In this document: positions 26,931-34,357 of the stretch, piece after piece
Layout: each line of letters opens with the position of its first letter
How positions within the stretch are numbered: the first letter of the stretch is position 1
Origin: Shewanella sediminis HAW-EB3
GTDB lineage: Bacteria > Pseudomonadota > Gammaproteobacteria > Enterobacterales > Shewanellaceae
Reading direction: 5' to 3'
DNA: 64,000 nt
Assembly: GCF_000018025.1 (NCBI RefSeq)
Contig: NC_009831.1
Span: 2,170,001-2,234,000, forward strand
Made by a program: the position numbers and the translations under genes
The notes under the pieces: generated by a model
The model's input: the letters and a program-made list of their open reading frames with translations, nothing else
Told to the model about the DNA's origin: nothing
Databases searched by the model: none

Positions 26931-27770
26931 ATGCAGCAAGATAATCATCAAATACCCGACACTTCGATGAGGTATAAACTGCGAGAAATCATCTTTGGTA
27001 CCGATACCAAGGCTGGGCGATATTTCGATATAGCCTTGATGATTTGTATTATTATCAGTGTCTCTCTGGTTTTCTTAGACACCATGGCTGGGATCCATGA
27101 GCAGTACGGTGAAATCATACGAATATTTGAATGGATCTTCACCGTGATTTTCACCATAGAGTATGCGCTGAGGTTGTATTGTTCGACCCATCCCGTCAGC
27201 TATGCACGAAGCTTCTATGGCGTCGTCGATCTCTTGTCTGTTTTGCCCAGTTATCTGGCCCTGTTCTTCCCCGGAGCCAACTTCACCTTGGTCATCAGAA
27301 TATTAAGGCTCTTTAGAATTTTCAGAGTACTTAAATTGTTACGATATCTTAGTGAGGGCAATGTTTTACTGAGGGCTATGTTACAGTCCGGGCGTAAAGT
27401 CTTTATCTTCTTCTTCTCTGTAAGCCTGATTATCATGGTGCTGGGCGCGATTATGTATGTGGTCGAAGGCCCAGAAAATGGTTTCACCTCAATACCTAAG
27501 TCAATCTATTGGACCATAGTGACTATCACAACCGTGGGTTACGGTGACATCACACCCGGAACCACTTTGGGTCAGGCTATCGCGGCATTTACTATGTTGC
27601 TCGGTTACTCAATTATTGCGATTCCGACTGGCATTTTAACCGTAGAAATATCTCAGGAGATGGGACGAAATAAAGATCTCCGACGATGCAGCAACTGCTT
27701 GAAGAAAGGGCATGAAAATGATGCTGAATATTGCGACCATTGTGGCAGCGAATTACAGAGGGATATCTAG
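26931..27770 (+). CDS. voltage-gated-type potassium channel with C-terminal zinc ribbon
   Basis: 279 residues in a six-helix channel layout. S4-like RILRLFRIFRVLKLLRYL has regularly spaced Arg/Lys. The selectivity filter is TTVGYGDITPG. At the end, CSNCLKKGHENDAEYCDHCG has two CxxC pairs, a zinc ribbon following the last helix (IIAIPTGILTVEISQEM). The ATG at 26931 follows AAGGAAAGAG; the frame extends to a TTG at 26889, which is less likely. It probably conducts K+ across the inner membrane. Confidence 0.9.
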   Translation: MQQDNHQIPDTSMRYKLREIIFGTDTKAGRYFDIALMICIIISVSLVFLDTMAGIHEQYGEIIRIFEWIFTVIFTIEYALRLYCSTHPVSYARSFYGVVDLLSVLPSYLALFFPGANFTLVIRILRLFRIFRVLKLLRYLSEGNVLLRAMLQSGRKVFIFFFSVSLIIMVLGAIMYVVEGPENGFTSIPKSIYWTIVTITTVGYGDITPGTTLGQAIAAFTMLLGYSIIAIPTGILTVEISQEMGRNKDLRRCSNCLKKGHENDAEYCDHCGSELQRDI

Positions 27771-27834
27771 CCTGGTAAATATTAACCTGAGTTCAGATTA
27801 TCTAACTCGGGTACAGGATATTTAATGAGATAGT

Positions 27835-28102
27835 TATACCCAAGCTACTTCTAAATGCTCGGTTCAGAGCTTCCGTAGGATAGATGAACAAGGCAGTGAT
27901 TGAAGAGAATGGTTAGTCCCTTTTCAATATCACTAACGCAGTGCAGGTATTCTACGGGAACTCCCGAAGGGCAAGGCGAGAAGAAACATGTTTCTGTGTT
28001 ATTAAATATAAAATTAGAATGACTAGTTCAGCTATTTAATGCCTTGAACTCTGTCACTTCTCGACATGCTGAATCCTGCATTTCGAGGTCGTTTGGGTAT
28101 AT
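27835..28102 (+). repeat. 268-bp MITE-like element, copy 1
   Basis: It begins TATACCCAAGCTAC and ends GTTTGGGTATAT, giving imperfect terminal inverted repeats. It closely resembles the reverse complement of the element at 30507-30774, with shared blocks such as ACTCCCGAAGGGCAAGGCG and CTTGAACTCTGTCACTTCTC. It has no coding capacity and fills the gap before the MATE gene. Confidence 0.85.
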
Positions 28103-28116
28103 AGTTAAGGAAAGAG

Positions 28117-29634
28117 ATGACAGTCGCTAAATTTGTTCAAGGTTCGATAATGCGTCACATATTGGTGATGAGCTCCACGGCCGCAGTCGGGATCTCGGCG
28201 CTTTTTGTGGTCGACTTAATCGATATCTTTTTTCTTAGTCTGCTCGGCGAGCAAGAGTTAGCCGCAGCCGTCGGTTACGCCGGAACCATCTCATTTTTTA
28301 CGACATCTATCGGCATCGGTCTGTCCATCGCTCTGGGTGCATTAGTCTCCCGCGCAATCGGGGCGAAGCAGTTAGATATGGCCAAGAGGCTACTGCTCAA
28401 TAGTGCGGTGGTGACTCTGCTCATGAGCTTATGTGTATCTGCTGTCATGACCTACTTTATTCCTGAGGTGCTTACCTTAGTCGGCGCGACTGGCCATACG
28501 GCTGAGCTGGCCGCCAGTTATCTCTATATCCTGGTGCCGTCTCTTCCTATCATCTGTCTGGCGATGGCGTTAGGTGCAGCGTTGAGAGCCGTAGGTGATG
28601 CTAAGCTGTCTATGATGTCGACCTTAGCCGGTGGTGGCGTTAACTTAGTTTTTGACCCGATATTTATCTTTGCACTGGGAATGGGAATAGAGGGGGCCGC
28701 GGTTGCCTCGGTACTGGCTCGTACTGCAGTTCTCGTCATCGCAGCTCGTGGCGTCATCAAAAAGCATAAACTCTTCGGAGAGTTTGAACTCGATAGCTTT
28801 AAGGCCGATTTAAGGCCGATATTTGCCATTGCAGGCCCCGCTATGTTGACTAATGTGGCGACACCTATAGGCAATGCCGTTGTAACCAGGGCAATCGCCG
28901 ACTTTGGTGATGGGTATGTGGCTGGCTGGGCAGTGTTAGGACGTTTAATTCCCGTTTCATTCGGAATGATATTTGCGCTGTCCGGTGCGATTGGCCCCAT
29001 TGTGGGTCAAAATTTTGGTGCCCATGAATTTAGCCGGGTAAGAGAGAGCCTCACTAAGGCACTGCAGTTTTGCATCTTATATGTCATCGGCGTCTCTCTG
29101 ATTTTGATGCTGTTACAAGAGCAGATTGTCTCCATATTCGATATGCAGGGAGATGGCGCCGACATCATTCGTTTTTTCTGTAGTTATATCGCCGTATTTT
29201 TTATCTTTTCCGGGGCGCTCTTCGTGGCGAATGCTTCATTTAACAACTTAGGTAAACCTAAATACTCTACCTTCTTTAATGTGGGTAAAGCCACGATCGG
29301 CACCATACCATTTGTCTATTTCGGAGCTAAGTGGGCTGGTGTATATGGTGTGTTGATAGGGCAAGTTATCGGGTCTATCATTTTTGCTGTTTTTGGGGTG
29401 TTAGCAGCCTTCAGGCTAATCGAAAAAGTTAAACAAACGTCTTTACAGTATGGAGATGCGGAGCCAGTGAATAAAGCCGATGAGGATTTACTGGAAGGCG
29501 AGCTTATTCCAAGTAGCCCTAACCCATTGTCCTCTTCCTGTGCTCAGATGGCTCAGATAACGGAGGAGCAGGATTGTGAAGCCAGTAATGAACTGACTAA
29601 GTCATTGAAGGCTACAGACAGCAGGGCCGGTTAA
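28117..29634 (+). CDS. MATE family efflux transporter
   Basis: 505 residues, with 12 membrane helices in two related halves (LIDIFFLSLLGEQELAAAVGYAGTISFFTTSIGIGLSIALGALVSRAIG, and AIGPIVGQNFGAHEFSRVRES in the second half). MATE proteins export drugs or metabolites using Na+ or H+. A polar tail of about 60 residues (from KVKQTSLQYGDAEP) is longer than usual. AAGGAAAGAG precedes the start, which lies 14 bp after a MITE copy. The substrate is unknown. Confidence 0.9.
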   Translation: MTVAKFVQGSIMRHILVMSSTAAVGISALFVVDLIDIFFLSLLGEQELAAAVGYAGTISFFTTSIGIGLSIALGALVSRAIGAKQLDMAKRLLLNSAVVTLLMSLCVSAVMTYFIPEVLTLVGATGHTAELAASYLYILVPSLPIICLAMALGAALRAVGDAKLSMMSTLAGGGVNLVFDPIFIFALGMGIEGAAVASVLARTAVLVIAARGVIKKHKLFGEFELDSFKADLRPIFAIAGPAMLTNVATPIGNAVVTRAIADFGDGYVAGWAVLGRLIPVSFGMIFALSGAIGPIVGQNFGAHEFSRVRESLTKALQFCILYVIGVSLILMLLQEQIVSIFDMQGDGADIIRFFCSYIAVFFIFSGALFVANASFNNLGKPKYSTFFNVGKATIGTIPFVYFGAKWAGVYGVLIGQVIGSIIFAVFGVLAAFRLIEKVKQTSLQYGDAEPVNKADEDLLEGELIPSSPNPLSSSCAQMAQITEEQDCEASNELTKSLKATDSRAG

Positions 29635-29650
29635 CTGAAAATGTTAATTT

Positions 29651-29692
29651 AAGACAATAAAAAGGGAGCCTAAGCTCCCTTTTTATTGTCTT
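29651..29692. terminator. bidirectional terminator MATE / DUF2986
   Basis: AAGACAATAAAAAGGGAGC and its exact reverse complement flank a 4-base loop. A/T runs within the stem would serve both converging genes. Confidence 0.88.
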
Positions 29693-29716
29693 AAATCATA
29701 TCAAGAAAGATATAGC

Positions 29717-29953
29717 TTAAGCTTGTTTCGTATCCGTTGGTTCAACTTGTGTGTCCTGAACCTCTTCGACTGAGCTCTGCTCTTCGTCGCTTGGCTTGTT
29801 AGCCGATAGTGCCGCTTCGGCTTGCTCTTGAGCTAATGCTTTTGCACGGTCACCTTTAGAGACATATTTTTTGATGGTAGGAGCTGTATGCTTGTTCAGG
29901 CGAGCCTTGGCACGTTTCGCCGTCATCTTGATCATTTTCTGTTTTTTGTTCAT
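29717..29953 (-). CDS. small basic protein, DUF2986-like
   Basis: 78 residues. A strongly basic N-terminal half (MNKKQKMIKMTAKRAKARLNKH...KYVSKGDRAKA) is followed by an acidic tail (SDEEQSSVEEVQDTQVEPTDTKQA). I recognise the N-terminal half as DUF2986, a small family of Shewanella and Vibrio with no known role. The charge pattern suggests RNA or ribosome contact, which is speculation. GAGAGC lies upstream of the start. Confidence 0.7.
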   Translation of the reverse strand: MNKKQKMIKMTAKRAKARLNKHTAPTIKKYVSKGDRAKALAQEQAEAALSANKPSDEEQSSVEEVQDTQVEPTDTKQA

Positions 29954-30128
29954 AAGCTCTCTAGCAATGTGCTTTCATATCTCTGACCTTCAAAAAGTGT
30001 CGGCCAGTTGTAAACCGGGAGCGGATTTTAACTTAATCTTGGCCGTCAAGCCATTAAATATGGATTTTCTTGCCACTTATTGGCAAAGTGAACCCCAATT
30101 TATCATATCAATAGTTTATTGAGCCTCT

Positions 30129-30446
30129 ATGTCATCTAATAAAATCACATTTTTTCAAAGGTTTGAGAAAGATATTCTCTCTGGCGCGAAAACCATTACA
30201 TTAAGGGATGCCTCTGAGTCTCATTACAAGGCGGGACAAGGTGTGAGTGTTTCAACCTATGAAACCGACCGTTGGTTTTGTGATGTGATGATCGATTCGG
30301 TCGAGTGCATCAAATTTGATGAACTTAATTCTATTCACGCCGAGCAGGAAAATATGACATTACCGGAATTAAGAGAGGTTATTACCGAGATTTATGGTGA
30401 GATAGAGACTCTGTGGATGATCAGCTTTCACCTGGTGCGCACTTAA
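30129..30446 (+). CDS. yqfB: N4-acetylcytidine amidohydrolase (ASCH domain)
   Basis: 105 residues matching E. coli YqfB along the full length: ITFFQRFEKDILSGAKTITLRDASESHYKAGQGV, and HAEQENMTLPELREVITEIYGEIETLWMISFHL. YqfB hydrolyses N4-acetylcytidine to cytidine and acetate; the catalytic Lys (AKTITLRD) and Glu (AEQENM) regions are present. The gene is bounded downstream by the second MITE copy. Confidence 0.9.
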   Translation: MSSNKITFFQRFEKDILSGAKTITLRDASESHYKAGQGVSVSTYETDRWFCDVMIDSVECIKFDELNSIHAEQENMTLPELREVITEIYGEIETLWMISFHLVRT

Positions 30447-30506
30447 AAGGGTTAAAAGCTGAAAGGGAAGGCTATTGGCGCTACTATGGTCGATGCTTTC
30501 CCCTTG

Positions 30507-30774
30507 TATACCCAAACCACCTCAAGGTGCAGGGTTCAGCATGTCGAGAAGTGACAGAGTTCAAGGCATGAAATAGTAGGACTAGTTATTCTAATTCAAT
30601 ATTTTATAACGCAGAAAAATGTTGCTTCTCGCCTTGCCCTTCGGGAGTTCACGTAGAATATCTGCACTGTGTTAGTGATATCAACAAGGGAATAACCATT
30701 CTCTCAATCACTGCCTTGTTCAGCTATCCTACGGGAGCTCTGAAACGAGCATCTTGAGGTAGCTTGGGTATATA
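30507..30774 (-). repeat. 268-bp MITE-like element, copy 2 (inverted)
   Basis: The reverse complement of the 27835-28102 element with scattered differences and the same 268-bp length. It begins TATACCCAAACCACCTC and ends GAGGTAGCTTGGGTATATA. Together the two copies bracket about 2.4 kb with MATE, DUF2986 and yqfB. No transposase is encoded. Confidence 0.85.
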
Positions 30775-30788
30775 ACACACCGATTTTA

Positions 30789-31244
30789 CTAGGAGGAGAA
30801 CTTCTTTCTGTCATCATCGGTGGCGCCTTCATTGCACTCGCCTCTGATTTCGCCGCGCCCGACTTCAATCATTCTGCTTAACTCCATAAACCCTTCCCGA
30901 CAGTAACCCGTCATGTTCAATGTTTTTGATAGTCCCAGCTCTATCTGTTCCGTCCAATCTGAAAGGTCCGGGGTATAGATAGAGCGCTTGGCAGATTTAG
31001 AACGACTCTGTTTCTTTAGTTCCTTGATTCGTTCCTGATGAGCCAGCTCGGTATTGCCGTCTTCAGGCATCTCGAGTTTGGCTTTATAGGTGAATAGCTT
31101 GATGCCATTACTTCTTATGTCCGTTTTAAACCTGTCTTTAACCCGATTTTTAAAATCGTCGGGATCGGTTTTGTGGCTGGCACAAGCCGAGATGGTGCTG
31201 AGGGCGATGAGTACCGACACTATTTTTATTATATTTTTTAACAT
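30789..31244 (-). CDS. hypothetical lipoprotein
   Basis: 151 residues with a lipoprotein signal peptide (MLKNIIKIVSVLIALSTISAC, lipid-modified Cys21). The mature part is hydrophilic and basic, with KELKKQSRSKSAKRS followed by a C-terminal domain holding two Cys (GYCREGFMEL, RGECNEGA) that may form a disulfide. I do not recognise the family. Its stop lies 15 bp from a MITE copy. Confidence 0.75.
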   Translation of the reverse strand: MLKNIIKIVSVLIALSTISACASHKTDPDDFKNRVKDRFKTDIRSNGIKLFTYKAKLEMPEDGNTELAHQERIKELKKQSRSKSAKRSIYTPDLSDWTEQIELGLSKTLNMTGYCREGFMELSRMIEVGRGEIRGECNEGATDDDRKKFSS

Positions 31245-31546
31245 ATTCGCTCTTTTAATTCTTCACATCTTCGCTAAAGGGGTTACCTTTACAGTTAGCG
31301 CAGAAATTTACCATGAAATGTCACCATTGGTAGCAGGATAACTGAAAAGCAAGCAAGTTAGCAGCTTACTGACATTTTTTTACACTCCTCGTTTGGATAC
31401 TCGTTCGGGTATGGAGCAGTTATATCAAAATTGCTGCCAACTTGATTTCGCTCAAGTATTGATGTGACTCTGTTATTTAGTTGTTGCTATTTATCATGGC
31501 GCTGGCACTATTTATATGTGGCATAACCCAAAGGAGAGGGGAGTTT

Positions 31547-31618
31547 ATGGTGAATGTTGGTGTTCAGTTTTCCATTTTCAGATTGAATGATTCGGAGATT
31601 AGATGGCCGCAATTATAA
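31547..31618 (+). CDS. possible 23-residue leader peptide of the DUF1538 operon
   Basis: Encodes [23 protein letters not shown]. The ribosome binding site is extremely strong (AAAGGAGAGGGGAG at 31530-31543), and the frame ends inside the start of the next gene (ATG 31603), which carries its own GGAG. That arrangement suits a leader that couples translation. It may alternatively be chance, with the strong purine stretch serving the downstream gene. The region 31245-31546 upstream holds no other gene. Confidence 0.4.
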   Translation: MVNVGVQFSIFRLNDSEIRWPQL

Positions 31619-32337
31619 AACTGCTCCAATCCCTGTTATCGAGTTTTAAGGACCTGATTCCTATCATTCTCGTGGTCGGATTTTTTGAGATTTTTGTTCT
31701 ACAGCAAGCGCCTGATAACCTCTTTTCTATTCTAATCGGCCTGGTGTTCATCGTTTTTGGTTTGACATTTTTTGTATTCGGACTGGAGATGGGCTTGTTT
31801 CCCATCGGTGAATCTTTGGCACAAGCCCTGGCCAGAAAGGGCAGCGTGTTTTGGTTGGTCATTTTCTCATTCTCTTTGGGCTTTGGGACGACATTAGCGG
31901 AGCCTGCGTTAACTGCTGTGGCGAATGAGGCTGCGGAGGTCGCAGCGGAGGCCAATGCCATTGCGATGACAGAAGAGGCGATGGACAGCTATGCGATGGG
32001 GCTGAGGTTAACCGTCGCCATATCGGTTGGCTTGGCCATTTTACTCGGCGTTGTTCGTATTCTTAAGGGCTGGCCGATTCATTATATTATCATTGGTGGT
32101 TATGTCACTGTGATGATTCTGACCAGTTTTGCGCCTGAGAATATCATTGGCATCGCCTATGACTCGGGTGGGGTAACCACTTCAACGATCACGGTCCCTC
32201 TTGTTACAGCTTTAGGGGTTGGTTTAGCGACGGTCATTAAAGGACGTAATCCTATGTTAGATGGCTTTGGTTTAATCGCGTTTGCCAGCTTAACGCCGAT
32301 GATATTCGTGCTTATCTATGGGATGGTGGTGCTGTGA
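31603..32337 (+). CDS. DUF1538 membrane protein A
   Basis: 244 residues with about seven membrane helices. A repeat-like layout shared with the next gene includes [61 protein letters not shown] and [14 protein letters not shown]. The conserved polar motifs inside membrane helices ([21 protein letters not shown]) suggest a transport path. The family is annotated only as DUF1538. It is the first gene of a four-gene operon with a P-II-like protein, so its activity may be regulated by metabolite or nucleotide status. Confidence 0.85.
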   Translation: MAAIIKLLQSLLSSFKDLIPIILVVGFFEIFVLQQAPDNLFSILIGLVFIVFGLTFFVFGLEMGLFPIGESLAQALARKGSVFWLVIFSFSLGFGTTLAEPALTAVANEAAEVAAEANAIAMTEEAMDSYAMGLRLTVAISVGLAILLGVVRILKGWPIHYIIIGGYVTVMILTSFAPENIIGIAYDSGGVTTSTITVPLVTALGVGLATVIKGRNPMLDGFGLIAFASLTPMIFVLIYGMVVL

Positions 32338-33128
32338 TGGAGATGCTAACGAATCTGCTTACCACTTTCTTATTGACTGCAAGGGATGTGATCCCCATTG
32401 CGGTTATCCTGTTTGGTTTCCAACTCGGGGTATTAAAACGCCCTATAGCAAATCTACGGCAGGTTGTGCTTGGGTTTGTTTACGTGATTGTTGGCCTGAG
32501 CCTCTTCCTGGTCGGGCTAGAGCTGGCACTGTTCCCCATAGGTGAGAGCATGGCAGAGCAGTTGACGTCGCCTGAATTTATTCACCCTGAAGCCGGGGTT
32601 CACGCACCTACCGTTTGGCAAGATTATTTATGGGTCTATATATTTGCTGCAGCCATAGGTTTTAGCACGACCATAGCCGAGCCTTCGTTAATTGCGGTTG
32701 CGATTAAAGCGAATGAGGTATCGGCTGGAGCCATTGGTGTACAGGGGTTACGGATATCGGTGGCTATCGGTGTCTCTTTTGGTATCGCGTTAGGTTGTTT
32801 TCGGATTGTCGTTGGCGATCCGATTCATTATTACATCATGGCCGGGTATGTCATTGTGGTTATCCAGACTTTTTATGCCCCTAAGCTCATCGTGCCATTG
32901 GCTTATGACTCGGGAGGGGTGACAACATCAACGGTTACCGTCCCCTTAGTTGCGGCTTTGGGCTTAGGTTTAGCCACAAATGTAGAGGGGCGAAACCCGC
33001 TTATCGATGGGTTTGGTCTGATCGCTTTTGCCAGCTTATTTCCCATGATATCTGTGATGGGATATGCACAAATAGTTGAAAAATTAAATAAGAGACGTTC
33101 GTTAAAGGAGCAAAAAGATGCGCTTTAA
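32337..33128 (+). CDS. DUF1538 membrane protein B
   Basis: A paralogue of the previous gene ([83 protein letters not shown]), about 263 residues. Start and upstream stop overlap as TGATG at 32335-32339; a GTG at 32334 is also in frame. An insert near residues 75-95 (SPEFIHPEAGVHAPTVWQ) is absent from A. The two proteins probably form a heteromeric complex, since both keep the same helix motifs and are translationally coupled. Confidence 0.85.
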   Translation: MEMLTNLLTTFLLTARDVIPIAVILFGFQLGVLKRPIANLRQVVLGFVYVIVGLSLFLVGLELALFPIGESMAEQLTSPEFIHPEAGVHAPTVWQDYLWVYIFAAAIGFSTTIAEPSLIAVAIKANEVSAGAIGVQGLRISVAIGVSFGIALGCFRIVVGDPIHYYIMAGYVIVVIQTFYAPKLIVPLAYDSGGVTTSTVTVPLVAALGLGLATNVEGRNPLIDGFGLIAFASLFPMISVMGYAQIVEKLNKRRSLKEQKDAL

Positions 33129-33468
33129 ACTCATTATCGCATTTGTAGATGATGTCACTACCAACAGTATTGTCGACGCTGCTAGAAAGGCGGGTGCGAC
33201 AGGCGCGACAGTAATCAATCACGCCCGAGGCGAAGGGTTAGAGAAGAAAAAAACCTTTATGGGGCTCTCTTTAGATGTTCAACGGGATGTGATTCTGTTT
33301 CTGGTCGAAGAACATAAGAGCAGAAGTATTCTTGAAACAATCAACCGAGTCGGTGGGTTTGATATAAACCCGGGTCAAGGGATAGCAATTCAGATTGATG
33401 TCGAAGATGCCGTTGGGGTTGCCCATCAGGTTCAGAAGATTAGTAAAGATATTGAGGATGAGTTATGA
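33118..33468 (+). CDS. P-II family-like regulatory protein
   Basis: 116 residues with the ferredoxin-like P-II layout: KLIIAFVDDVTTNSIVDAARKAGATGATVINHARGEG, then a T-loop region (LEKKKTFMGLSLDVQRDVILFLVE) and NRVGGFDINPGQGIAIQIDVEDAVG. The T-loop lacks the Tyr51 uridylylation context of GlnB/GlnK, so covalent control is unlikely. It overlaps the DUF1538-B end by 11 bp and has GGAG before the start. It probably binds a nucleotide and controls the two membrane proteins, as GlnK controls AmtB; that is inferred from context. Confidence 0.82.
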   Translation: MRFKLIIAFVDDVTTNSIVDAARKAGATGATVINHARGEGLEKKKTFMGLSLDVQRDVILFLVEEHKSRSILETINRVGGFDINPGQGIAIQIDVEDAVGVAHQVQKISKDIEDEL

Positions 33469-33872
33469 GCCACCGCAAGATAGTCCGAAATTCAGATGTG
33501 ATGACTGAGAAGTTTGTTATGGTTGACGGGCTTCATACTGTCGCCGATGCCATCGAGCTCGCCAGCGCCCAAGACGTGAGAGTACTGCTCGTCAATAAAC
33601 GTAATGAAGACGATGAGTTTGGTATGGTATTGATGAGTGATATTGCCAAGAAGGTGCTGGCAAAAGATAAAGCGCCAGAGCGGGTGAATATCTATGAGAT
33701 CATGATCAAACCAGTATTATCTGTCAGCCCTGAGATGGATGTCCGCTATTGTGCTCGTTTGTTTGAACGATTTCGTATCACAAAGGCGCCGGTGATTGAG
33801 GCAGGTAAAATCTTAGGTTTAGTGAGTTATCATGATTTGGTGCTTAAAGGGATGCTGGCTGAAAAGCAGTAA
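33465..33872 (+). CDS. CBS-domain pair protein
   Basis: 135 residues with two CBS motifs (VMTEKFVMVDGLHTVADAIELASAQDVRVLLVNKR...FGMVLMSDIAKKVL, and YEIMIKPVLSVSPEMDVRYCARLFERFRITKAPVIEAGKILGLVSYHDLVL). CBS pairs sense adenine nucleotides or other ligands. It overlaps the P-II-like gene by 4 bp (ATGA). Having a P-II-like and a CBS protein behind two membrane proteins suggests two-input regulation of transport. It is the last gene of the operon. Confidence 0.87.
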   Translation: MSHRKIVRNSDVMTEKFVMVDGLHTVADAIELASAQDVRVLLVNKRNEDDEFGMVLMSDIAKKVLAKDKAPERVNIYEIMIKPVLSVSPEMDVRYCARLFERFRITKAPVIEAGKILGLVSYHDLVLKGMLAEKQ

Positions 33873-33900
33873 CAGCGGGATATGGCAAAGTGTTGAAAAA

Positions 33901-33924
33901 ATAGCGAGCCGGGAGGCTCGCTAT
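33901..33924. terminator. bidirectional terminator, DUF1538 operon / glutaredoxin
   Basis: ATAGCGAGCC pairs perfectly with GGCTCGCTAT over a 4-base loop. It is placed between two converging genes. Confidence 0.7.
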
Positions 33925-33935
33925 GTTCGTTTATG

Positions 33936-34292
33936 TTATGCGAATCGTTTATCCAGATAATTGATAATATCTGAAGATTCATACATCCAACGGGTCTCGC
34001 CGTTCTCTTCTATTCGCAAGCAAGGGACTTTAGCATGACCGCCCTGACTGACAAGCCTTGTCTTGTGGTCATCTTGTTTTGCGTCGAGAGTCTCAATATT
34101 GAGTCCTTGACGACGCATTGCGCGACGAACTTTGACGCAAAATGGGCAGGCTTTGTATTCGTATAGGGCTAGTAATTTCGTTTCGGCATCGATTTTAGAC
34201 TGCTCATCCTGCGGACGTTTACGTTTCTTTGGGGCGAAAATGAAATTAAGAATTAGGATTATACGGCCTAGAATCCAACGAACAATAAACAT
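33936..34292 (-). CDS. membrane-anchored glutaredoxin-like protein
   Basis: 118 residues. A hydrophobic N-terminal helix (FIVRWILGRIILILNFIF) and a basic stretch (KKRKRP) precede a glutaredoxin domain with the CPFC active site in YEYKACPFCVKVRRAMRRQGL. KVPCLRI supplies the cis-Pro and WMYESSDIINYLDKRF the glutathione-binding end. The membrane anchor with the basic stretch suggests the domain faces the cytoplasm. It probably reduces disulfides or mixed glutathione disulfides. Confidence 0.87.
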   Translation of the reverse strand: MFIVRWILGRIILILNFIFAPKKRKRPQDEQSKIDAETKLLALYEYKACPFCVKVRRAMRRQGLNIETLDAKQDDHKTRLVSQGGHAKVPCLRIEENGETRWMYESSDIINYLDKRFA

Positions 34293-34357
34293 GAGCTACC
34301 TCTGAATAAGTCAAAATCCGCCAGAGTGTAACCCATGTCACAGAATTATCAAATCTT

